From Gammaproteobacteria bacterium (GTDB lineage: Bacteria > Pseudomonadota > Gammaproteobacteria > Xanthomonadales > Xanthomonadaceae): DNA of 10,063 nucleotides. A program made the position numbers and the translations under genes. Location of the stretch: contig JAAZHF010000442.1 of NCBI GenBank assembly GCA_012510865.1, forward strand, positions 1 to 10,063, given 5' to 3'. The number at the start of each line of letters is the position of its first letter. Position 1 is the stretch's first letter. Positions 1-7,417 of this stretch are shown in pieces. The notes beneath the pieces were generated by a model. It made no database searches and was not told the origin of the DNA. It worked only from the letters and a program-made list of their open reading frames with translations.

Positions 1-362
1 CCAACGTGCTGCTCGACCTCACCCAGAGCGGACAGATGAAGGCGTCGGAGGACGCGGGCAACCACGTGCTCGCGGGCCTCAAGCGCATCGGCAACAACCA
101 CAAGCCCCACATCGAGCGTGCCAACTTCGCGGTGCTGCGCACCTCGGACATGCCCGCGATGCTGGTCGAGACCGCCTTCCTCTCCAATCCCGAGGAGGAA
201 AAGCGGCTGGTCGATCCGGCGTTCCAGTCGAACGTGGCGCGCGCGGTGCTCGACGGCGTCAAGACCTACTTCACCAGCCAGCCGCCCCCGGGCACGCTGT
301 TCGCGATGCGCGCGGGGTCCGGCGGCGCAGCCTCGGTGGCGGCCAGCGGCGGCAGCCGCTGA
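1..362 (+). CDS. N-acetylmuramoyl-L-alanine amidase, C-terminal part (5'-truncated by window)
   Basis: This is the last ~120 codons of a zinc-dependent periplasmic amidase that cuts the bond between N-acetylmuramic acid and L-alanine in peptidoglycan, as AmiA/B/C do during daughter-cell separation. The reading frame is open from the window edge, so the GTG at 6 is internal and not a start. Visible Amidase_3 signatures are the KASEDAGNHV helix, the ERANFAVLRTSDMPAMLVE segment and the FLSNPEEEKRL segment. The Glu of LVE (codon 168-170) corresponds to the family's catalytic glutamate. The zinc histidines and any AMIN domain would lie upstream, outside the window. After the fold ends near TYF there is a tail of about 28 residues rich in Gly, Ala, Ser and Pro, with no LysM repeat. 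The stop (360-362) is followed by a 69-nt gap to mutL on the same strand, an order I recall from related gammaproteobacteria. The family is secure; assignment as AmiC rather than AmiB cannot be made from this fragment. Confidence 0.93.
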   Translation, partial: NVLLDLTQSGQMKASEDAGNHVLAGLKRIGNNHKPHIERANFAVLRTSDMPAMLVETAFLSNPEEEKRLVDPAFQSNVARAVLDGVKTYFTSQPPPGTLFAMRAGSGGAASVAASGGSR

Positions 363-401
363 CGGGTCCCCTCGCTTATCATCGGGGCTGGTCCCCCATC
401 G

Positions 402-419
402 GCCCGGCGCGCGCCGGGC
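402..419 (+). promoter_or_regulatory. 18-bp perfect palindrome (hairpin) just upstream of mutL start
   Basis: Positions 402-410 (GCCCGGCGC) are the exact reverse complement of 411-419. As RNA this would fold into a G+C-only hairpin, for example a 7-bp stem with a 4-nt loop. It ends 12 nt before the TTG start of mutL and covers most of the region where a Shine-Dalgarno sequence would sit. No T-run follows it on the plus strand, so it does not look like a standard intrinsic terminator. It could be a weak terminator for the amidase gene, a structure limiting mutL translation, a protein-binding dyad, or chance in GC-rich DNA. The palindrome is seen directly; the role is unknown. Confidence 0.4.
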
Positions 420-431
420 GGCCGCAGCTTC

Positions 432-2293
<1,862 letters not shown>

Positions 2294-2294
<1 letters not shown>

Positions 2295-3247
2295 TGAACG
2301 CATGCAATGCACGCGCCGCGATTGCGGCCCTGTTCGCCGCGATGCTTCTTTCCGCCTGCGGCGGAGAGCGCGGTCCGTCGGTCGTGGCCGCGGAAGAGCC
2401 GGCGCCGGAGGCGAGCGCCGAACTCGTCGCCGCGCAACAGCTGTGGCGCGACCAGCGCCGCGCGCAGCTGCTCGCCGAGGACGGCTGGACCAGCCTGGTC
2501 GGGCTGCACTGGCTGGAGCTGCGGGCGCACTTCGTGGGGAGCAGCGCCTCCAGCGGGATCCGCCTGGCCATGGGACCGGAGAAGCTCGGCCTGGTCGAGC
2601 AGGACGGGGACCGGGTGTACTTCACGCCCGAACCGGGGGTCGACGTGGCCCTCGGCGATGCCCCGGTGAAGGGACGGGTGGAACTGCGCGACGACCACCA
2701 GCCGGAGCCCGGCGTGATCCTGTTCGACGAGGGGCGCGGCCGCCTGTCGCTGATCCGGCGCGGCGAACGCCGGGCGCTGCGCGTCAAGCACGCCGACGCA
2801 CCGACCCGCACCGGCCTGGGCGAGATCCCGTACTGGCCGGTCGACGCGGGCTGGCAGCTGGATGCGCGCTTCGTCCCGCACCCGCCCGGCAAGACGCTGG
2901 AGATCGCCAACATCGTCGGCGGCCTCGACGCCGTGCCGAATCCGGGCGCCGTCGAGTTCAGCCGCGGCGGCGTCGACTACAGGCTCGAAGCGCTGGAGGG
3001 CACGGAGGGCGGCCTGTTCCTGGTCTTCGCCGACCGCACCAGCGGACACGAAAGCTACGGTGCCGGCCGCTACCTGGAGACCGCGGCGCCGGATGCGGCC
3101 GGGCGCGTGGTGCTCGACTTCAACCGTGCCTACAACCCGCCCTGCGCGTTCACCGCCTACGCCACCTGCCCGCTGCCGCCGCCGGAGAACCGGCTCGACC
3201 TCGCGGTCACCGCCGGCGAGAAATCCTATCCCCCGACCCGTACCTGA
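2294..3247 (+). CDS. DUF1684 family lipoprotein
   Basis: The product is 317 aa with no established biochemical role. The N-terminus is a lipoprotein signal: a hydrophobic stretch at residues 8-19 followed by the lipobox LSAC, giving Cys22 as the likely lipidated residue with Gly at +2. A short Ala/Pro/Glu-rich linker follows to about residue 45. The DUF1684 body starts around WRDQRRAQLLAEDGWTSLVG and ends with the hallmark region: DFNRAYNPPCAF (275-286), then TCPLPPPENRL (291-301), then AGEK near the C-terminus. Cys284 and Cys292 fall in this region; a disulfide between them is possible but unproven. The gene starts with ATG overlapping the mutL stop by 1 nt (TGATG) with a well-placed AGGGG, so the two are probably translated together. 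The overlap alone does not imply a role in DNA repair, because the protein is predicted to be in the envelope. The stop is 13 nt before the preferred start of the GumN-family gene. Confidence 0.9.
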
Positions 3248-3249
3248 CC

Positions 3250-3253
3250 CAGG
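3250..3253 (+). promoter_or_regulatory. Weak Shine-Dalgarno deciding the start of the TraB/GumN gene
   Basis: CAGG at 3250-3253 is 7 nt from the ATG at 3261 but only 1 nt from the in-frame ATG at 3255. The spacing favours 3261 as the real start. The motif is short, so this is a modest preference. Confidence 0.4.
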
Positions 3254-3260
3254 CATGCCG

Positions 3261-4253
3261 ATGACCCTGCGCCCGTTCCGCTCCTCCCTGATCGCGCCCG
3301 TGCTCGCCGCCGGCCTCGCCATCGCCGCCGCCTGCGCGGTCGCGGCCGGGCCGGTGCCCGCCGGGGACGGACCCGCGTCCGCGTCCACGCAGGCGCCGCC
3401 GGTGCCGCTGCTGTGGAAGGTGTCGGACGAGGACAACTCGCTGTACCTGCTCGGCTCCTTCCACCTGCTGCTGCCGGGCGACTATCCGCTGTCGCCGGAC
3501 GTCGAGCTGGCCTTCGCCGACGCCGAGAAGCTGCTGTTCGAACTGTCGCCCGAAGAACTGGCCTCGCCGCAGCTGGCGCTGCAGATGGCGCGCGCGGCCC
3601 TGCGCGGCGACGGGCGCACGCTCGACGACGAACTGGGCCCGGCGCTCGCCGGCAAGCTCGCGGAGTGGGGCAGGGAGAACGCGTCCCTGCTGGCGGCGAT
3701 GGGCATGACGATGGACACGCTGCAGCGCTTCGAGCCCTGGTACGTCGGCATCCTGGTGACGGTGTCGCAGATGATGTCCCATGGCTTCGACCCGGCCCTC
3801 GGGCTCGACGCGCACCTGGGCGGGCTGGCGCAGGCCGGCCAGAAGCCCACGGCCGGGCTCGAGACCGGCCCCCAGCAGATCGCCTACCTGGACGGGATGG
3901 ACGCCGCGGAACAGCTGCAGATGCTGGAACAGGCGCTCGACCAGGCCCGGGAGGGCCCCGGCGAGCTGCTGCAGCTGCACGCCGCGTGGCGGGCCGGCGA
4001 CGCGCAGGCGCTGGTCGATGGCACCGTGGCCGAGCTCAGGCGTGACTTCCCGGACCTGTACCGGGCGATCAACGTCGAGCGCAACGACCGCTGGCTGCCC
4101 CGCCTGGAGGCGCGCCTGCGCGAGGACGGCACCGACGACACCCTCGTGGTCGTGGGCGCGATGCACCTGCTCGGCGAGGACGGCGTGGTCGAGAAGCTGC
4201 GTGCGCGCGGCTACGGGGTCGAGCGCATCTGCTCGGCCTGCGCCTCTCCGTAG
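3261..4253 (+). CDS. TraB/GumN family protein (TIKI-like putative metalloprotease), secreted
   Basis: The product is 330 aa from ATG 3261, or 332 aa from the in-frame ATG at 3255. An Ala/Leu-rich export signal spans about residues 8-30, with a plausible signal peptidase I site near AVAAG. An AAAC stretch is a poor lipobox because it lacks Leu at -3. The mature part has TraB/GumN/TIKI hallmarks: LLGSFHLL with the first GxxH motif at 65-68, the acidic LLFELSPEE segment (Glu94), and the second GxxH motif at 299-302 in VVVGAMHLLGEDGVVEKLRARGY. In eukaryotic TIKI proteins the GxxH motifs and a Glu are part of a metal-dependent protease site. Whether bacterial GumN-type proteins are active proteases is not settled, so the catalytic role is inference. 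The gumN name comes from its place beside the Xanthomonas gum cluster; no gum genes are seen here, so no symbol is given. The gene likely shares the mutL transcript. Its last 43 bp overlap the converging rnfB. Confidence 0.92.
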   Translation: MTLRPFRSSLIAPVLAAGLAIAAACAVAAGPVPAGDGPASASTQAPPVPLLWKVSDEDNSLYLLGSFHLLLPGDYPLSPDVELAFADAEKLLFELSPEELASPQLALQMARAALRGDGRTLDDELGPALAGKLAEWGRENASLLAAMGMTMDTLQRFEPWYVGILVTVSQMMSHGFDPALGLDAHLGGLAQAGQKPTAGLETGPQQIAYLDGMDAAEQLQMLEQALDQAREGPGELLQLHAAWRAGDAQALVDGTVAELRRDFPDLYRAINVERNDRWLPRLEARLREDGTDDTLVVVGAMHLLGEDGVVEKLRARGYGVERICSACASP

Positions 4254-4678
4254 GCGGGCGCCGGCAGCATCACGATGCAGTCCACCGGGCAGGCCGGCAC
4301 GCAGAGCCGGCAGCCGGTGCACAGCGGTTCGCGCACCACGTGCATCCGCTTGCTGCCGCCGACGATGGCGTCCACGGGGCAGGCCTGGATGCACTTGGTG
4401 CAGCCGATGCAGTCGGCTTCCACCACCAGCGCGACCTCCGGCGGTCGGTATTCGCCGAGCGTCCGGTCGTAGGGGAGGGGAGGCACGCCAAGCAGTTTCG
4501 CCAGTGCGCGGGCGCCGTCGTCGCCGCCGGGCGGGCAGCGGTCGACGCCCGCCCTCCCCGCGGCCATGGTTTCCGCATAGGGGCGGCAGCCGGCGTGGCC
4601 GCACTGGCCGCACTGGGTCTGCGGAAGCAGGCGGTCGAGGCGTTCGACCAGGGCGTCGGCGGCGTCGCGGGCGCCCAT
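4211..4678 (-). CDS. rnfB: RnfB-like [4Fe-4S] ferredoxin, soluble form
   Basis: This 155-aa iron-sulfur protein matches RnfB/RsxB, the electron-carrying subunit of the Rnf/Rsx complex. An N-terminal Fe-S domain has Cys23, Cys26, Cys31 and Cys48 (CGQCGHAGCRPYAE, then CPPGG). Two ferredoxin motifs follow: Cys90/93/96/100 (CIGCTKCIQACP) and Cys120/123/126/130 (CTGCRLCVPACP). All twelve ligands needed for three [4Fe-4S] clusters are present, and Cys134 is extra. The hydrophobic N-terminal anchor of E. coli RsxB (about 190 aa) is missing: this protein starts directly at the helix before the first Cys motif. No other rnf subunit gene is in the window. The start is ATG at 4676-4678, 7 nt after the metG stop, with no strong Shine-Dalgarno, so it is probably co-transcribed with and perhaps coupled to metG. 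The 3' end overlaps the converging TraB/GumN gene by 43 bp. The fold is secure; the electron partner is unknown. Confidence 0.9.
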   Translation of the reverse strand: MGARDAADALVERLDRLLPQTQCGQCGHAGCRPYAETMAAGRAGVDRCPPGGDDGARALAKLLGVPPLPYDRTLGEYRPPEVALVVEADCIGCTKCIQACPVDAIVGGSKRMHVVREPLCTGCRLCVPACPVDCIVMLPAPAYGEAQAEQMRSTP

Positions 4679-4685
4679 CGCCGGC

Positions 4686-6767
4686 TCAGCGCACCGGCAT
4701 CCCGGGCGCGGCGCCGTCGTCCGCGCCCAGCAGCGCGAGCGCGCCGCGGTCGAAGCCCGCCGACAGGATCATTCCCTCGCTGACGCCGAAGCGCATCCGC
4801 CGGGGCGCCAGGTTGGCGATGAAGACCACGTTGCGGCCCACCAGCGCAGCCGGATCCCCGTAGCTGGCGCGGATTCCGGAGAACACCTGGCGCGTGCCGA
4901 GCTCGCCGGCGTCGAGCTCGAAGCGCAGCAGCTTGTCGGAGCCCTCGACGGGCTCGCAGGCGGTCACCCGGCCGATGCGCAGGTCGAGCTTCGCGAAATC
5001 GTCGATCCCGATGGTCGGGGTGGCCCCGGACCCTGCCGTCTCCCCGGCCGGTGATGCGCCGCCGGTGCCAGCCGGCTGCGCGGGCTTCGCGGCCGGCGCG
5101 TCGGGGGAACTGGGCGTGAGGTCGTCCCTGCTTGCTTCGATCATGGCGGCGATCCGTTTCGGGTCGATGCGGGTGAAGAGCGGCTCGTAGGCGGAGATCC
5201 GGCGGCCCAGCAGCGGGGCGTCGAGGTCCTCCCAGCGCGCCAGCGGCGCCTCGAAGAAGGCCTCGATGCGCCCGGCCATCGCCGGCAGCACCGGGCGCAG
5301 CGCGCCGGCGAGCACGCGGAACAGGTTCAGCCCCTGCGTGCACACCGCCTGCAGCTCGGCGTCGGCGCCGTCCTGCTTCGCGATCACCCAGGGCTTGCGT
5401 TCGTCGATGTAGCGGTTGGCCTCGTCGGCCAGCGCCATCACCTGGCGCAGCACGCTTGCGGGCTCGTTGCGCTCGTAGGCCTCGCGGACCGGGGCCAGCG
5501 CGGCGGTGAAGCGCGCGTACATCTCCGTCTCGGGCAGCGCGGGCGCGAGCATGCCGTCGAAGCGCTTGCCGATGAAGCCCGCGCAGCGGCTGGCGAGGTT
5601 GACGAACTTGCCCACGATGTCCGAGTTCACCCGGGACACGAAGTCCGCGAGGTTGAGGTCGATGTCGTCGACGCCGCCGGCCGACTTGGCGGCGTAGTAG
5701 TAGCGCAGCGCCTCGGCGGGAAGCCCCGCGTCGAGCCAGGCGCGCGCCATGATGAAGGTGCCGCGCGACTTCGACATCTTGGCGCCGTCCACGGTCAGGT
5801 AGCCGTTGACGTGCAGGCGCGTGGGCGCCCGCAGGCCGGCCCCGTGGAGCACCGCGGGCCAGAACAGGCCGTGGAAGTTGATGATGTCCTTGCCGAGGGA
5901 GTGGTGCAGCTCGGCCTGGCTGCCAGCCGCGGTGAATGCGTCGTAGTCCAGGCCCTCGCGCTCGCACAGGGCCTGGAAGCTGGCCAGGTAGCCGATCGGC
6001 GCGTCGATCCAGACGTAGAGGTACTTGCCGGGGTGGCCGGGGATCTCGAAGCCGAAGTAGGGCGCGTCGCGGGAGATGTCCCAGGCGCGCAGGCCGCCCT
6101 CGCCGTCGACCCATTCCAGCAGCTTGGCCTTGACCCCGGGCACCGCGACGTCGCCGGCCAGCCACTCGCGCAGGAAAGCCTCGAAGTGCCCGAGCTCGAA
6201 GAAGAAGTGTTCGCTCTCGCGCAGCTCCGGGACGGCGCCGCTCACCACCGAACGCGGGTCGAGCAGCTCCGTGGGCGAATAGGTCGCGCCGCAGTTCTCG
6301 CAGTTGTCGCCGTACTGGTCGGTGGTGCCGCAGCGCGGGCAGGTGCCCTTGACGTAGCGGTCGGGCAGGAACATGCCCTTGTCCGGGTCGTAGAGCTGGG
6401 CCACCGACCGCCTGCTGACGTGGCCGGCGGCGTCCAGGCGACGGTAGCTCGCCTCGGTCAGGGCGCGGTTGCGCTCGGAATGGGTGGAGTCGTAGTTGTC
6501 GAAGGCGACGCCGAAGGCGGCGAAGTCGCGTTCGTGCCCGGCCTGGATCCCGGCGACGAACTCCTCGGGCGTGGTCCCGGCCTTCTCCGCGGCAAGCATG
6601 ATCGGCGTGCCGTGGGTGTCGTCGGCGCAGACGTAGTGCACGGTCCCGCCGGCCATCCGCCGCGCGCGCACCCAGATGTCGGCCTGCACGTATCCCACCA
6701 GGTGGCCGAGGTGCAGGGGGCCGTTGGCGTAGGGCAGGGCATTGGTGACGAGGGCTGGGCGGGGCAT
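4686..6767 (-). CDS. metG: Methionyl-tRNA synthetase
   Basis: This enzyme charges tRNA-Met with methionine for initiation and elongation. It is 693 aa, close to the E. coli enzyme (677 aa). The class I Rossmann core shows the HIGH-type motif HLGH at 19-22, and KMSKS at 330-334. The connective domain has a zinc knuckle with Cys143, Cys146, Cys156 and Cys159 (CPRC...CENC). Recognisable conserved stretches include CADDTHGTPIMLAAEKAG, AWDISRDAPYFGF, YVWIDAPIGYL and KFVNLASRCAGFIGKRF. An Ala/Pro/Gly-rich linker of about 45 residues leads to the C-terminal tRNA-binding OB-fold (from about 588; DFAKLDLRIGRV at 590-601), the dimerising module of the long MetRS form. The start is ATG at 6765-6767, matching the family N-terminus MxRxALVTxALPYANGPLHLGH. 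No Shine-Dalgarno is visible upstream. A possible extended -10 element lies about 30 nt upstream and a terminator hairpin for the preceding gene lies beyond it. rnfB follows after 7 nt. Confidence 0.98.
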   Translation of the reverse strand: MPRPALVTNALPYANGPLHLGHLVGYVQADIWVRARRMAGGTVHYVCADDTHGTPIMLAAEKAGTTPEEFVAGIQAGHERDFAAFGVAFDNYDSTHSERNRALTEASYRRLDAAGHVSRRSVAQLYDPDKGMFLPDRYVKGTCPRCGTTDQYGDNCENCGATYSPTELLDPRSVVSGAVPELRESEHFFFELGHFEAFLREWLAGDVAVPGVKAKLLEWVDGEGGLRAWDISRDAPYFGFEIPGHPGKYLYVWIDAPIGYLASFQALCEREGLDYDAFTAAGSQAELHHSLGKDIINFHGLFWPAVLHGAGLRAPTRLHVNGYLTVDGAKMSKSRGTFIMARAWLDAGLPAEALRYYYAAKSAGGVDDIDLNLADFVSRVNSDIVGKFVNLASRCAGFIGKRFDGMLAPALPETEMYARFTAALAPVREAYERNEPASVLRQVMALADEANRYIDERKPWVIAKQDGADAELQAVCTQGLNLFRVLAGALRPVLPAMAGRIEAFFEAPLARWEDLDAPLLGRRISAYEPLFTRIDPKRIAAMIEASRDDLTPSSPDAPAAKPAQPAGTGGASPAGETAGSGATPTIGIDDFAKLDLRIGRVTACEPVEGSDKLLRFELDAGELGTRQVFSGIRASYGDPAALVGRNVVFIANLAPRRMRFGVSEGMILSAGFDRGALALLGADDGAAPGMPVR

Positions 6768-6793
6768 GGCGCGTTCGGCTGGGAGGGACGCGG

Positions 6794-6802
6794 ATTATCG
6801 CA
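6794..6802 (-). promoter_or_regulatory. Possible extended -10 promoter element for metG
   Basis: On the minus strand this reads TGCGATAAT: a TGn extension plus GATAAT, which matches the TATAAT consensus at 5 of 6 positions, in an otherwise very GC-rich stretch. No good -35 is seen at 16-18 nt spacing, which extended -10 promoters can tolerate. Transcription would start near 6787, giving a leader of only about 20 nt before the metG ATG. It sits downstream of the terminator hairpin that separates metG from the DUF2147 gene, so a promoter is expected here. Confidence 0.4.
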
Positions 6803-6828
6803 TGCCGCGCTCGCTGCCCCCGGACGCG

Positions 6829-6853
6829 GAAGGCCCGGCTGGGCCGGGCCTTC
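6829..6853 (-). terminator. Intrinsic terminator-like hairpin after the DUF2147 gene
   Basis: A perfect 11-bp stem (GAAGGCCCGGC at 6829-6839, paired with 6843-6853) encloses a 3-nt loop. It begins 26 nt past the DUF2147 stop on the minus strand and before the metG promoter region. The U-tract is minimal (TTC, part of the stem). Very stable GC stems ending in TT are common terminators in GC-rich genomes. Its position between two same-strand genes supports a terminating role. Confidence 0.7.
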
Positions 6854-6878
6854 GCGGGATCGCGGAGCGGGGCGCAGC

Positions 6879-7301
6879 CTAGGGCTGGCGCTCCCAGAGC
6901 TGGGACTTGCAGAAGAAGGCGATGCAGCCGGAGACCTTGAGCCTTGCGCCGTCCTCGACCAGTTCCATCTTGGACCGGTAGACCTTGCCCTCGTCCGGCT
7001 TGAGCACGGTGCCGCCGGACCACGCCCGGCCGTCCGCCTTCATGCCGCGGATGATCTCCATGCCGGTGATCGGCTTGTCCTTGCGGTCGTCCTTGCACTT
7101 GTCGCAGGTCGGGTTGGGCCGGCTCGGATCGATGAGCTCGACGATCCGGCCACTGAAGATGCCGTCCGCGGCCCGGGTGATCTCGACGATCGACTTGGCC
7201 TTTCCGGTCTCGTCGTCGATGGTCTTCCAGCGCCCGACGGGCGACTGCTGGGCGGACGCGATCGCCGGGAAGAGGGCCAGCAGCAGAAGGAGCGGTTTCA
7301 T
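6879..7301 (-). CDS. DUF2147 family secreted protein
   Basis: This small protein (140 aa) belongs to DUF2147, a family of exported proteins without an assigned biochemical role. It has a clear Sec signal peptide: Lys2, a Leu-rich core at 4-11, and an ASA site predicting cleavage after residue 17. The mature part starts with the family's opening motif, SPVGRWKTIDDETGKAKSIVEI (residues 20-41), and continues with GIFSGRIVEL, GMEIIRGMK and GTVLKPDEGKVY, typical of the lipocalin-like beta-strand domain predicted for this family. It carries four cysteines in two close pairs: Cys66/Cys69 (CDKC) and Cys126/Cys131 (CIAFFC). In the periplasm these could form disulfides or bind a metal; this is inference. 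The ATG at 7299-7301 has GAGGA at 7311-7315, 9 nt upstream. The gene is flanked by GC-rich hairpins and is probably transcribed alone or by readthrough from the S9 peptidase gene; I see no convincing promoter for it. Confidence 0.9.
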   Translation of the reverse strand: MKPLLLLLALFPAIASAQQSPVGRWKTIDDETGKAKSIVEITRAADGIFSGRIVELIDPSRPNPTCDKCKDDRKDKPITGMEIIRGMKADGRAWSGGTVLKPDEGKVYRSKMELVEDGARLKVSGCIAFFCKSQLWERQP

Positions 7302-7334
7302 CGTGGGGTGTCCTCAGCGTGTGTTCCGTGGGTG

Positions 7335-7364
7335 GGCGCCGCCCATGCTACCGCCGGCGGCGCC
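7335..7364 (-). repeat. Inverted repeat (9-bp stem) upstream of the DUF2147 gene
   Basis: GGCGCCGCC at 7335-7343 is the exact reverse complement of 7356-7364, with a 12-nt loop. It lies about 35 nt upstream of the DUF2147 start and next to the larger hairpin at 7377-7412. It could be part of a terminator region or a regulator-binding dyad. No T-run follows on either strand. Chance is a real alternative at this GC content. Confidence 0.35.
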
Positions 7365-7376
7365 GTGATGGGGGAT

Positions 7377-7412
7377 CGCGGCGGACGGGCGGCCGCCCGC
7401 CCGCCCGCCGCG
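7377..7412 (-). terminator. Long GC-only hairpin just after the S9 peptidase stop (probable terminator)
   Basis: CGCGGCGG (7377-7384) pairs with CCGCCGCG (7405-7412). After one A-C mismatch (7385/7404), CGGGCGG (7386-7392) pairs with CCGCCCG (7397-7403) around a CCGC loop. That makes 15 base pairs in a 16-step stem, starting 5 nt beyond the peptidase stop codon on the minus strand. There is no T-run after it, so it may act as a weak or Rho-assisted terminator or as a 3'-end mRNA stabiliser. The right arm contains three CCCG units in tandem, so alternative registers are possible. Confidence 0.5.
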
Positions 7413-7417
7413 GCCCG

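Noticed and set aside
377..382. TATCAT as a possible -10 box for mutL
   Set aside because: It matches the -10 consensus at 5 of 6 positions, but no -35 or extended -10 accompanies it. One hexamer is too little evidence for a promoter.
3255..3257. ATG at 3255 as the start of the TraB/GumN-family gene
   Set aside because: It is in frame and possible, but the CAGG motif is only 1 nt away. The ATG at 3261 has proper spacing, so it was preferred. The difference is two residues.
4270..7098. 942-codon open frame on the minus strand covering metG and rnfB in another frame
   Set aside because: Its translation is Arg/Ala/Gly/Pro-rich with no motif, while metG and rnfB in the other frames have full conserved motifs. 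Long shadow frames are expected at about 70% GC.
7345..7350. TAGCAT (minus strand) as a -10 box for the DUF2147 gene
   Set aside because: It matches only 4 of 6 positions, lies in the loop of an inverted repeat and has no -35 partner.
7396..7407. CCCG tandem units as a microsatellite or CRISPR-like repeat
   Set aside because: There are only three short units and they are explained as one arm of the 7377-7412 hairpin. No spacers or direct repeats of CRISPR length occur anywhere in the window.
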